From Megasphaera massiliensis (GTDB lineage Bacteria > Bacillota > Negativicutes > Veillonellales > Megasphaeraceae): a DNA stretch of 60,391 bases. Below, in pieces: positions 52,451-60,301 of the stretch (position 1 is its first letter; every line of letters starts with the position of its first letter). The notes below the pieces were generated by a model, which saw only the letters and a list, made by a program, of their open reading frames with translations, searched no databases and had not been told where the DNA came from. The translations under genes were made by a program, and so were the position numbers. The stretch spans positions 29,954 to 90,344 of the forward strand of contig NZ_HF954559.1 of assembly GCF_000455225.1 (NCBI RefSeq), written 5' to 3'.

Positions 52451-52520
52451 ATAGAAATAAAAGCCTTCGAATCTTGGAGAAACCGCCCTTTTACCATGAT
52501 TTGGAGGCTTCTATTTCTAT
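52451..52520. repeat. Long imperfect inverted repeat
   Basis: Arms 52451-52473 and 52498-52520 are complementary at 20 of 23 positions (two differences become G-T pairs in RNA) around a 24-base loop. There is no T-tract after it. It may be an RNA structure downstream of the hydratase gene or a small palindromic repeat element. Confidence 0.6.
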
Positions 52521-52614
52521 AAAGGGGGGCGGCAGCCTTCGGTGCAGATGATTACGCTGTCTTTGTGTAGTGCAGCTATGCTTTAGGCGGTGTTCACTCA
52601 TCTTTATATTGAGA

Positions 52615-52644
52615 TTTACAGGCCGGTCCTTTATTATATATACT
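52615..52644 (+). promoter_or_regulatory. Candidate sigma-A promoter of 3-hydroxyacyl-CoA dehydrogenase
   Basis: TTTACA (52615-52620), 18-base spacer and TATACT (52639-52644). An inverted repeat (CCGG at 52623 to CCGG near 52654 around an AT core) overlaps the -10. It lies 85 bases before the start codon. The rest of the 341-bp gap holds only the long inverted repeat. Confidence 0.5.
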
Positions 52645-52729
52645 ATAAGGCCGGTAAGATGGTGGCTTACCCGGTTTTGTGCGGTCTTGGCCCATTCACC
52701 GGCATATCACAGCGAACGGGAGATACGAT

Positions 52730-53689
52730 ATGAAACAAGTAAACGAGATTAAACGGATTTGTAATTTAGGCTGCGGCACCATGGGTTTTGGCACGGCCAT
52801 TGACTTTGCCCGTCATGGCTATGACGTAAACATGTTTGGCCGCAAGGATGCCAGTATTGAACGGGCTATGGGAAATATTCGGGCGACGCTGGCCATCATG
52901 AAGGCCAACGGGTTATTGAATGACGAAGAGGAAGCTTCCCTGTTACAGCGCATTCACGGTGTTACGACGATTGAAGAAGCCGCCCGTGATGCCGATTTTG
53001 TCATTGAATCGGTTGCCGAAGATATGGCCGTTAAACAACAGGTGTACCGGGAATTAGAAGGATACCTTCCGGCAGATGTCATTTTTGCGACCGATTCATC
53101 GGGCTTCTCGCCGACGGAAGTGTCATCCGTCTTGGACCATCCGGAACGGTTTGTCGTCGCTCATTTTTGGAATCCCCCTCATCTCATACCCTTGGTGGAA
53201 GTCGTTCCCGGTGAAAAGACGAGCCGAGAAACGGTGGATATTACGTGGAAGCTCATGGAAAAAATCGGGAAAAAGCCGGCGGCTCTCTTAAAAGAAGCTC
53301 CGGGATTTGTCGGTAACCGCCTGCAGTTTGCCCTCCTTCGCGAGGCCATTCATTGTGTTCAGGACGGGATTGCAACGGCAGAAACGGTTGATTTTATTTG
53401 TAAATACGGTATCGGACGGCGGCTCGGCGTTACGGGGCCTCTTGAAACGGCCGATCTTGGCGGTCTCGACGTCTTCTACAATATTTCCGCCTATCTGAAT
53501 ACCGACTTGGCCGACGATAAGGAAGGCGCGGCTCTCCTGAAACAGTGCGTCGATGAAGGCCGCCTCGGTGCTAAAACGGGGACCGGCCTTTATCCCTGGA
53601 CGCCTGAAGAACTGGAGAACATCGAGAGACGGCGTGAAGATGTCCTCATTGAGTGGCTGAAAAAAGATAAGGCCGGTCAAAAATTTTGA
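52730..53689 (+). CDS. 3-hydroxyacyl-CoA dehydrogenase
   Basis: A 319-residue NAD-dependent (S)-3-hydroxyacyl-CoA dehydrogenase with the N-terminal Rossmann motif GCGTMGFGTA (about residues 13-22), FIESVAEDMAVK, the catalytic His-Glu region VVAHFWNPPHLIPLVEVV (about 139-156) and GFVGNR. The usual HxFNP reads HFWNPP. It interconverts acetoacetyl-CoA and 3-hydroxybutyryl-CoA or similar. The start at 52730 follows GGGAGATACG. It completes the hydroxyacid locus and can connect to butyrate formation. Confidence 0.88.
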   Translation: MKQVNEIKRICNLGCGTMGFGTAIDFARHGYDVNMFGRKDASIERAMGNIRATLAIMKANGLLNDEEEASLLQRIHGVTTIEEAARDADFVIESVAEDMAVKQQVYRELEGYLPADVIFATDSSGFSPTEVSSVLDHPERFVVAHFWNPPHLIPLVEVVPGEKTSRETVDITWKLMEKIGKKPAALLKEAPGFVGNRLQFALLREAIHCVQDGIATAETVDFICKYGIGRRLGVTGPLETADLGGLDVFYNISAYLNTDLADDKEGAALLKQCVDEGRLGAKTGTGLYPWTPEELENIERRREDVLIEWLKKDKAGQKF

Positions 53690-53720
53690 TTGCTCGATAA
53701 CAGCGTCTGCCGTACAAACA

Positions 53721-53749
53721 AGCCCTTTCCGATTGTACCGGAAAGGGCT
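53721..53749 (+). terminator. Terminator-like hairpin
   Basis: A perfect 11-bp stem AGCCCTTTCCG / CGGAAAGGGCT with a 7-base loop, followed by a modest T-rich stretch. It lies between the dehydrogenase gene and the convergent tRNA gene. Confidence 0.7.
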
Positions 53750-53814
53750 GTTTACTGTCTTATTGGCTGTTTTAGCGAATCACAGGCCAGGACCTGTCTC
53801 GGAGGCCTTGATTA

Positions 53815-53911
53815 TGGCGGGGAAGGGTGGGAATCGAACCCACCTGAGAAGCTGTTAACCCCTCACGCTGGTTTTGAAGACCAGAGGGAACACCAGAACC
53901 CGTCCTTTCCC
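53815..53911 (-). tRNA. selC: Selenocysteine tRNA (anticodon UCA)
   Basis: A 97-nucleotide minus-strand tRNA-Sec. The anticodon stem-loop CTGGT-CTTCAAA-ACCAG places anticodon TCA at 53877-53875. The T arm is GTGGG-TTCGATT-CCCAC and an encoded GCCA ends the 3' side. It has the long variable arm and the 8-bp acceptor stem (GGGAAAGG / CCTTCCCC, one A-C mismatch at position 4) typical of bacterial tRNA-Sec. It shows that the organism decodes UGA as selenocysteine. selA, selB and selD are not in this window. Confidence 0.92.
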
Positions 53912-54024
53912 ATAACGTATTTATTATAGCACGAATGGCATGGAGCCGATACGGTTGAAAAACGCTTTGCATTTTTGTACACTGTAGATAATAGCCATAC
54001 TGCTTTTGAAAGGAGTCTGTTCGA

Positions 54025-55137
54025 ATGATTGAATTACAGCTTAAACCGACGATTTACTCTTATGATACGTGCCGGGACTTTGCTTCTGATTTTCACCTGG
54101 GGGCAGGGGACCTGATCATTACCAATCAGTATATTTTTGAACCGAATTTTAAAGCCTTGAATCTTCCCTGCCACTTTCTTTTTCAGGAAAAATACGGCAG
54201 CGGCGAGCCGTCTGACGAGATGGCCGAAGCCATTTACCGAGATATACCGGCTGATGTGAAACGAATTATCGGCATCGGCGGCGGCACGGTCATGGACCTT
54301 TGTAAGTTATTCGTTTTGAAGAAGGTCAGCCCGATTCTCGACCTCTTTGACGGGAAGACGGCCATTGAAAAAGGAAGGGAACTGATCTTGGTTCCGACGA
54401 CGTGCGGCACAGGCAGTGAAGTGACCAACGTTTCGGTCATGGCCCTCATCAGCCGCCACACGAAAAAGGGGATTGCGAGTAACGCCCTTTATGCCGATAA
54501 GGCCGTCCTCATTTCCCAGTTATTGAAGACCCTGCCCTTTCCCGTCTTTGCGACGAGTTCTATCGATGCTCTGGTCCATGCTGTCGAATCGGCCTTGTCG
54601 CCTGATTCCAGCGCCAGTTTCCGCGTCTTCAGCTATCAGGCCATTGAACGAATCCTCAGCGGTTATTTACAGATCCGCGACCACGGTCCGGAAGCCCGCC
54701 TTCCCTTGATGAAAGATTTCCTTTTGGCCAGCACCTGGGCCGGCATCGCCTTCAGCGTTCCCGGTTGTGCTGCCGTTCACGCTATGAGTTATCCCTTGGG
54801 AGCGAACTACCACGTGCCCCACGGTGAATCGAATTACGCCATGTTTACCGGCGTCATGAAGCATTATATGACGATTAAATCGGATGGGGAAATTGCCCGG
54901 CTCAACGCCTTTATTGCGGCTATCTTAGGCTGCGATGCCGATGGCGTCTATGATGAGCTGGAAAAACTGCTCAACGTCATCCTGCCGAAGAAAGCCCTTC
55001 ATGAATATGGCGTTAAACAAGAAGAACTGGCTGAATTTGCCAAATCGGTCATGGAAAACCAAGGTCGTCTCATGGCTCATAATTTCGTCCCTTTGTCTTA
55101 TGACGATGTTTTCGAAATCTATAAATCCCTTTATTAA
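54025..55137 (+). CDS. 4hbD: 4-hydroxybutyrate dehydrogenase (iron-containing ADH family)
   Basis: A 370-residue group III alcohol dehydrogenase. The sequence follows the Clostridium kluyveri 4-hydroxybutyrate dehydrogenase closely in several places as I recall it (FQEKYGSGEPSDEM, LVPTTCGTGSEVTNVSV, RHTKKGIAS, ANYHVPHGESNY). NAD-binding GIGGGTVMD and metal-binding His residues in AAVHAMSYPLG and YHVPHGESN are present. It reduces succinate semialdehyde to 4-hydroxybutyrate or the reverse. It supplies or drains the substrate of the CoA-transferase and dehydratase 15 kb to the left. GAAAGGAG precedes the start. Confidence 0.93.
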   Translation: MIELQLKPTIYSYDTCRDFASDFHLGAGDLIITNQYIFEPNFKALNLPCHFLFQEKYGSGEPSDEMAEAIYRDIPADVKRIIGIGGGTVMDLCKLFVLKKVSPILDLFDGKTAIEKGRELILVPTTCGTGSEVTNVSVMALISRHTKKGIASNALYADKAVLISQLLKTLPFPVFATSSIDALVHAVESALSPDSSASFRVFSYQAIERILSGYLQIRDHGPEARLPLMKDFLLASTWAGIAFSVPGCAAVHAMSYPLGANYHVPHGESNYAMFTGVMKHYMTIKSDGEIARLNAFIAAILGCDADGVYDELEKLLNVILPKKALHEYGVKQEELAEFAKSVMENQGRLMAHNFVPLSYDDVFEIYKSLY

Positions 55138-55144
55138 GGGATAT

Positions 55145-55184
55145 AAAAAATGTGATGCTCCTCAAGGAGCATCACATTTTTTTT
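55145..55184. terminator. Bidirectional terminator
   Basis: A perfect 16-bp stem with arms AAAATGTGATGCTCCT (55147-55162) and the complement from 55165 lies between convergent 4hbD and PTS genes. T-tracts flank it on both strands. Confidence 0.92.
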
Positions 55185-55198
55185 GTTTAGCAATTATC

Positions 55199-57358
55199 TT
55201 AGAAGTAGACTGCCTGGTCGCCGGCTTTTACCTTGCCGCTCGCAGCGAGGTGTACTTCCGGGACTTGGTCCGTGTCGGTGAAGATGCATAAGCAAGCGTC
55301 AGAAGGCGCGTTGGCTTTGATGTATTCATCATCGAATTCCATCAGTTTATCGCCTTTCTTTACTTCCTGGCCGTTTTCGACGAAGACTTTGAAGCCCTGG
55401 CCGTTAAGGTTGACCGTGTCGATGCCGATGTGCAGCAGGTATTCGACGCCGTCGGCGGTGGTCATGCCGAGGGCATGTTTCGTATCGAAGACGAAGGTGA
55501 CGGTACTGTCCTCCGGTGCATAGACTACGCCATCTTCCGGATATACGAAGAATCCGTCGCCGGTCATTTTTCCGGCAAAGGCTTCATCCGGAGCTTCCGT
55601 AATCGGATGGAGGGCTCCTGTGAATGGCGAGTTGAAGTAGCGTTTTTCAGCATCTGATTTTTCTGGAGCTGTTTCTTTTTTCGGCTCTTCAACCGGTGCC
55701 ACTTCCGGGGCGGCTTCGATGGGGCCGTCCTGGGGATTGGTTGCCAGGTAATTTTCCAGATTGGATTTGATGACGGCAACCTGAGGACCATAGACGACCT
55801 GAACGCCGGTACCTCTCTTGATGACGCCGACGGCACCGGTTGCTTTCAAGGCTGCGTCGTTTACCCGAGCGGAATCAGCAACAGTGCAGCGCAGGCGGGT
55901 GGCGCAGGCATCGACAGAGGTGATGTTTTGGCTGCCGCCGAGGGCCTGAGTAATCGTTTGGCTGACGGCATCGCCGGAAGCCTTGTCAGCTGAGCTTTCT
56001 TTGGCTGCGGCATCGCGGGCCTTGACATCGGCTTTTGTGTAGAGCTTCGTTGCCGTATCATCGTCTTCACGGCCCGGTGTCTTTAAGTTAAAGCGCTTGA
56101 TGAGGAAGGTGAAGATGAAGTAATACAGGAAGAAGTAGATGATACCGACGGGGATGATGTACATCCAGCTCGTCTTGTCTTGGCCTTGCAGAATGCCGAA
56201 GATGAAGAGGTCGAGGAGACCGCCCGAGAAGGTAAGGCCTACGGCGATGTTCAGGATATGGGCAATCATGTAGGCTGCGCCGGCCAGGATGACCTGGACG
56301 TAGAACAGCATCGGTGCGACGAAGAGGAAGGAGAATTCAATCGGTTCGGTAATACCGGTGAACATGGACGTCAAGGCTGCGGATAAGAGCAGGCCGCCGG
56401 CGACCTTTTTCTTTTCCGGTTTTGCCGTGCGGTACATGGCAAGGGCTGCGCCGGGGAGACCGAAAATCATGAAGATGAATTCACCGGAGAAGTAGCGCGT
56501 TGCATCGGCACTGAAATGAGCGACGTTCGGCGAGGCCAGCTGAGCAAAGAAGATGTTCTGGCCGCCCTGGATGAGCTTGCCGTCGATCATCATGGAGCCG
56601 CCGACGCCGGTCTGCCAGAAGGGCAGGTAGAAGACATGGTGCAGGCCGAAAGGAATGAGGGCTCGTTTGATGATACCGAAGATGAGGGTCCCGACATATC
56701 CCGTGCCGGTTACCAAGCCGCCGAGGGCAAAGATGCCGTTCTGGACGACAGGCCAGATGAAGTACATGGCAATGCCGACGAACATGTAGACGACGGTCGA
56801 GATGATCGGAACGAAACGGGAGCCGCCGAAGAACGATAAGGCATCGGGCAGGACAATCTTATGAAAGCGGTTGTGCAGGTAGGCGACGCCGATACCGACG
56901 ATGATGCCGCCGAAAACGCCTTCTTGAAGGGACATGATACCGTTGATGTTGGCAATGGTACCTTCGAGGACGTCCGGGGAAACGGTATTGTCGGCGAGTA
57001 CCTTGCCCGTCAATTTTAAGACGGAACTCGTCGATGCGTGCATGACGAAAAAGGCAATCATAGCCGACAAGGCTGCGACTTCCTTTTCTTGTTTGGCCAT
57101 GCCGATGGCGACGCCGACGGCAAAGATGATCGGCAAGTTGCCGAAGATGATGTTGCCGGCATCACTCATGATGGTGAGCAGGGAATGAAGGATGGTCCCA
57201 TTCCCGAGAATGTTTTCCAATCCATAGGTCTGGATGGTTGTGGCGTTTGTGAAAGACGCGCCGATACCGAGAAGCAGACCGGCGATAGGTAGTATGGCTA
57301 CAGGCAGCATGAAGCTGCGACCGACAGCCTGTAAAATAGAAAAGACCTGGTCTCTCAT
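55199..57358 (-). CDS. ptsG: Glucose-family PTS transporter, EIICBA
   Basis: A 719-residue fused phosphotransferase permease in the order EIIC (about residues 1-420, about 10 helices, with FTGITEPIEFSFLF), EIIB (about 455-530, phospho-Cys in SVDACATRLR) and EIIA (about 590-719, phospho-His in LLHIGIDTV). It imports and phosphorylates glucose or N-acetylglucosamine. Linkage to nagA elsewhere in the window leaves GlcNAc open, but the fused order is common for glucose transporters of Firmicutes. It is monocistronic. Confidence 0.92.
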   Translation of the reverse strand: MRDQVFSILQAVGRSFMLPVAILPIAGLLLGIGASFTNATTIQTYGLENILGNGTILHSLLTIMSDAGNIIFGNLPIIFAVGVAIGMAKQEKEVAALSAMIAFFVMHASTSSVLKLTGKVLADNTVSPDVLEGTIANINGIMSLQEGVFGGIIVGIGVAYLHNRFHKIVLPDALSFFGGSRFVPIISTVVYMFVGIAMYFIWPVVQNGIFALGGLVTGTGYVGTLIFGIIKRALIPFGLHHVFYLPFWQTGVGGSMMIDGKLIQGGQNIFFAQLASPNVAHFSADATRYFSGEFIFMIFGLPGAALAMYRTAKPEKKKVAGGLLLSAALTSMFTGITEPIEFSFLFVAPMLFYVQVILAGAAYMIAHILNIAVGLTFSGGLLDLFIFGILQGQDKTSWMYIIPVGIIYFFLYYFIFTFLIKRFNLKTPGREDDDTATKLYTKADVKARDAAAKESSADKASGDAVSQTITQALGGSQNITSVDACATRLRCTVADSARVNDAALKATGAVGVIKRGTGVQVVYGPQVAVIKSNLENYLATNPQDGPIEAAPEVAPVEEPKKETAPEKSDAEKRYFNSPFTGALHPITEAPDEAFAGKMTGDGFFVYPEDGVVYAPEDSTVTFVFDTKHALGMTTADGVEYLLHIGIDTVNLNGQGFKVFVENGQEVKKGDKLMEFDDEYIKANAPSDACLCIFTDTDQVPEVHLAASGKVKAGDQAVYF

Positions 57359-57429
57359 GCAATAAAGCCTCCTTTAAAAATAAAAATGAGAATGAATGTA
57401 ATCCGTTATTATTGTAGCATAGCCAGCGG

Positions 57430-57522
57430 GAATGCGTACCATGAAAGTAGAGAATGACTGTATCGATATCGCATGGGCACTTGACAAAAACGTATAAAAT
57501 TGGGATCAAAAACGTTCCCAAT
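57430..57522 (-). promoter_or_regulatory. Candidate promoter and operator upstream of ptsG
   Basis: A perfect inverted repeat ATTGGGA-N10-TCCCAAT (57499-57522) lies upstream of a minus-strand TTGTCA ... GATACA pair with a 17-base spacer. It may be the binding site of a sugar-responsive repressor or activator. No PTS antiterminator site was recognised. Confidence 0.4.
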
Positions 57523-57551
57523 CGAAAAAAACAGCTAAGACATGAGAAAAG

Positions 57552-57592
57552 GGACCGCATACTGTGTCGGGTATGCAGCCCCTTTCCTAGAG
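57552..57592 (-). terminator. Terminator of the flavodoxin gene
   Basis: On the minus strand AAAGGGGCTGCATAC pairs with GTATGCGGTCCCTTT (13 of 15 positions) around a 7-base loop, followed by T-rich sequence. Confidence 0.75.
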
Positions 57593-57618
57593 GAGAATGA
57601 ATATGAAGTTAAAACAAC

Positions 57619-58032
57619 TTATGCCTTAGCGGCAAGTTCGCCCAATTCTTTGCACTCGGGAGCATTATCCGGCGTTTCGTTGACGATAGCCGTCCCGATG
57701 ATGGTGGCGCCAGCGTCTTCCGTACGCTGTTTCCAATTATCCATCCATTCGCCGGAGCCCCAGCCGTAAGAGCCGAAGAGGCCGACTTTCTTGCCTTTTA
57801 ATTTGGGAGCGAGGTCTGCAAAGAATGGTTCGACAATGGAGTCTTCCAATTCTTCAGCACCCATGGCCGGGCAGCCGAGCAAAATAACGTCTTTACCGGC
57901 TACATCATCGACGGTGGTATCTTCGAAGCGAACCGATTCTACATCTGCACCGGCAGCTTTGACAGCTGCTTCAATTTCACTTGCCATTGCTTCCGTATTA
58001 CCTGTTCCACTCCAATATGCGATTTCTACCAT
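57619..58032 (-). CDS. Flavodoxin
   Basis: A 137-residue short-chain flavodoxin carrying one FMN. The phosphate loop is WSGTGNTEAM (residues 7-16), and FMN-flanking loops GCPAMGAEELED and GSYGWGSGEW are present. As remembered, it matches the well-studied Megasphaera elsdenii flavodoxin at most positions, the best taxonomic clue in the window. It replaces ferredoxin as electron carrier when iron is short. It follows the DUF3793 gene by 13 bp. Upstream of that gene is a Fur-like box. Confidence 0.97.
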   Translation of the reverse strand: MVEIAYWSGTGNTEAMASEIEAAVKAAGADVESVRFEDTTVDDVAGKDVILLGCPAMGAEELEDSIVEPFFADLAPKLKGKKVGLFGSYGWGSGEWMDNWKQRTEDAGATIIGTAIVNETPDNAPECKELGELAAKA

Positions 58033-58045
58033 GATTAAATCCTCC

Positions 58046-58603
58046 TTATGCTACGATGAGCGATTCTAATGTTGTCCCAATTGCAAAGCGATTTAAATAA
58101 TCCTGTCGGCAGCAGGTATAGCGCTGGAACGTGCGGGCTGCGGCGTGGACATCGCCGTAGACCTTCCATTCACCACAGAGTTTGGCGTGGTTTCCCCGAT
58201 TGGTAATGAATCCGCAGACATCTTCCAAGGGATAGCCGAGAAAGATGCCTGCTTCGTGAGGAAAGCAGCCGTCTTCTGCAAAACGCGAAGCGAGACGGTC
58301 TAAAAATGCCGATATATCCTGACAGTCTGCATAGCCGAATTGCTGCAAAAATGAAGAAATGTCTCGCCGCTGTATGTACCTTAAAACTACATTTGGACGG
58401 TATACATACAGCAAGGTGCGCTTAGGACAGGCATACAAGATGCGAAAATATAATCCTTTAGCATTATATTTATGATTGTAATTTTCAATTAATTCATCAT
58501 AAGTTTGACCGTCCTCGAGCCGGGGGAGACAGAGAAGGGATGCCTGTTTAAGTCCCGCTAGAGTCGGAGAACAGTGATTAATTAGCACACAATCTAAATT
58601 CAT
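58046..58603 (-). CDS. DUF3793 protein
   Basis: A 185-residue protein of the DUF3793 family, with the characteristic FPHEAGIFLGYPLEDVCGFITN stretch near residue 115 and several Cys residues. Family members are commonly encoded next to a flavodoxin, as here (13-bp gap, same strand), but their function is unknown. A haem- or iron-status link is possible from the Fur-like box upstream. Starts at 58603 behind AAAGGAGGGC. Confidence 0.85.
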   Translation of the reverse strand: MNLDCVLINHCSPTLAGLKQASLLCLPRLEDGQTYDELIENYNHKYNAKGLYFRILYACPKRTLLYVYRPNVVLRYIQRRDISSFLQQFGYADCQDISAFLDRLASRFAEDGCFPHEAGIFLGYPLEDVCGFITNRGNHAKLCGEWKVYGDVHAAARTFQRYTCCRQDYLNRFAIGTTLESLIVA

Positions 58604-58636
58604 ATCGGTATGCCCTCCTTTCGCTTTGTTGCCTTT

Positions 58637-58688
58637 AGTATAGTTTATTTGAAATAGATTGTCAATATAAAGATGATAACCATTTTCG
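58637..58688 (-). promoter_or_regulatory. Consensus promoter with Fur-like box for DUF3793-flavodoxin
   Basis: Minus strand: TTGACA (58665-58660), 17-base spacer, TATACT (58642-58637). A 7-1-7 element lies just upstream of the -35 at 58674-58688 (plus strand TGATAACCATTTTCG, 11 of 14 positions of the Fur box). Iron control would fit a flavodoxin, which M. elsdenii is known to make when iron is low. Confidence 0.65.
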
Positions 58689-58801
58689 AATAATTAAACT
58701 TTTCGCAGCGGGTGAACCTGTTCACAATGCCTGCCGAATCTTTCACGAGACTTGCCAAATATAGTATAATAAAAGAGTATTAAAGTAGAGGAGGGTGTGT
58801 T

Positions 58802-59200
58802 ATGGAAGGCGCTAGCGCTACGAATCATTGTTTCGGCTGCGGGCGTGATAACCCGATTGGTCTGAAACTGGATATGCATATAGAAGACGGCCGCTGTGTG
58901 GCTTATTTTACACCGAAGGCAGAGCATGAAAGCTATGGAGATCGGATGCATGGCGGTCTGACCAGTACCTTATTGGATGAAGTCATGGGTGACTATGTCT
59001 TTCGCACGGAGGGGAAACCGGCCTATACGGCACGGCTTGAAATCCGCTTTCGCAGCGCCATCCGCATCGGCGAAACGATTAAAATCGAAGGTTGGCCGGA
59101 AGTACACCGTCGTCGCTTATTTATCATGAAAGGGCGTATAACCCATGCCGACGGCACGCCAGCTGCCGAAGCTACGGCAGAATTAATGCTGGCAAAATAG
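58802..59200 (+). CDS. Hot-dog-fold thioesterase (PaaI-like)
   Basis: A 132-residue hot-dog thioesterase family protein with NHCFGCGRDNPIGL at the start and the active-site helix YGDRMHGGLTSTLLDEVMG (about residues 41-59). Such enzymes cleave acyl-CoA thioesters. It is 11 bp before the LUD-domain gene in the same direction. GGAGGGTG precedes the start. Substrate unknown. Confidence 0.85.
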   Translation: MEGASATNHCFGCGRDNPIGLKLDMHIEDGRCVAYFTPKAEHESYGDRMHGGLTSTLLDEVMGDYVFRTEGKPAYTARLEIRFRSAIRIGETIKIEGWPEVHRRRLFIMKGRITHADGTPAAEATAELMLAK

Positions 59201-59211
59201 GAGGTTTTAGA

Positions 59212-59856
59212 ATGGATAGAACGGATATGACCCACCGCATGTATGACATTAAAGGACCGTTAGTGGCTAAGAAATTTGAAGCCCGTGGCTTTGAGGCGAC
59301 ATACTGTCCCACGGTTGAAGAGGCATTGAAGCAAGCGATTTCTTATATTCCGGAAACGGATGTCGTCTCTTGGGGCGGTTCGGCTTCGATCAATGAAATC
59401 GGCCTGCGTCCCTATGTCTTGGAACACAATCAGGTCATCGACCGCGACTCTGCCAAGACGCCGGAAGAACGGGTTGAATTGATGCGTAAGGCCTTGCTCT
59501 GCGATACCTTCATCATGGGGACCAACGCAGCCATTCAGGATGGTCAGCTCATCAACATCGACGGCAACGGCAACCGTGTGGCAGCTCTTTGCTACGGCCC
59601 GAAACAGGTCATCGTCATCGTAGGCATGAATAAAGTCGTTCCGACGGTTGAAATCGGTATTGAACGGGCCCATACGGTAGCGTCGCCGAAAAATATCGGT
59701 CGCTTCCCCAATGCCGGGACGCCCTGTGCTAAAACGGGCATGTGTGCTCACTGTACGACACCGGAAAGCATTTGTGCTCAAGTCGTTCGGACGCGGGTCT
59801 GTAAGCCCCAGGGACGAATTAAAGTTATCTTAGTTGGAGAAGATCTGGGCTTTTAA
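59212..59856 (+). CDS. LUD-domain (LutC/YkgG-like) protein
   Basis: A 214-residue LUD-domain protein, with DVVSWGGSASINEIGL near residue 50, TFIMGTNAAIQDGQLINIDGNG, and VIVIVGMNKVVP. The C-terminus has a Cys cluster (CAKTGMCAHCTTPESIC) that could bind metal. LUD proteins act in lactate oxidation (LutC), but standalone members like this have no fixed role, and lutA/lutB are not nearby. The ATG at 59212 follows GGAGG. Confidence 0.85.
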   Translation: MDRTDMTHRMYDIKGPLVAKKFEARGFEATYCPTVEEALKQAISYIPETDVVSWGGSASINEIGLRPYVLEHNQVIDRDSAKTPEERVELMRKALLCDTFIMGTNAAIQDGQLINIDGNGNRVAALCYGPKQVIVIVGMNKVVPTVEIGIERAHTVASPKNIGRFPNAGTPCAKTGMCAHCTTPESICAQVVRTRVCKPQGRIKVILVGEDLGF

Positions 59857-59887
59857 GCCTTAATTTACCTATCGAGGGGAGATTTAT

Positions 59888-60301
59888 ATGAGAACAGGAA
59901 CGGGTGTTATTGAAGAAGTTTGTGCCGACGGATTGGTCAAGATCCAGACCAATCGCAGTAATCTGTACTCGCCGTGCAGTGACAGCATGTGCGCTGACAA
60001 CGTCGTCATCGACGCCGTCAATACCATTGGTGCCAAGAAAGGCCAGTTTGTACAGTTTAATATTCCCGATGCCGGCATGGGGGTCAAGGGCATCGTCTGT
60101 TTCGGTGTGCCGCTGCTGCTCATCATCGTCTTCGGCATCATCGGCTACATTTTAGGCGGTCAGGTGAAGGCGACGCCGGAAATGACGGCTTTTGCCGGCA
60201 TGATCGTCGGCGGCGTCATGGGCTGCCTCATTCTGAAAGGCTACGAAAAGAAAATCAATAACAATCAAAACAAGGCGACGATTACGGGCATCATTGCCTG
60301 A
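59888..60301 (+). CDS. RseC/MucC-family membrane protein
   Basis: A 137-residue protein with an N-terminal beta-type domain (GTGVIEEVCADGLVKIQ, then CSDSMCADN with two Cys) and two membrane segments (about residues 70-90 and 98-118), typical of the RseC (SoxR-reducing system) family. In anaerobes such proteins often neighbour rnf electron-transport genes, which would have to lie beyond the window edge. GAGGGGAG precedes the start. Confidence 0.82.
   Translation: MRTGTGVIEEVCADGLVKIQTNRSNLYSPCSDSMCADNVVIDAVNTIGAKKGQFVQFNIPDAGMGVKGIVCFGVPLLLIIVFGIIGYILGGQVKATPEMTAFAGMIVGGVMGCLILKGYEKKINNNQNKATITGIIA

Noticed and set aside
53690-53929. 79-codon frame downstream of the 3-hydroxyacyl-CoA dehydrogenase
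   Set aside because: It runs through a terminator-like hairpin and the tRNA-Sec gene on the other strand, so it is not a protein gene.
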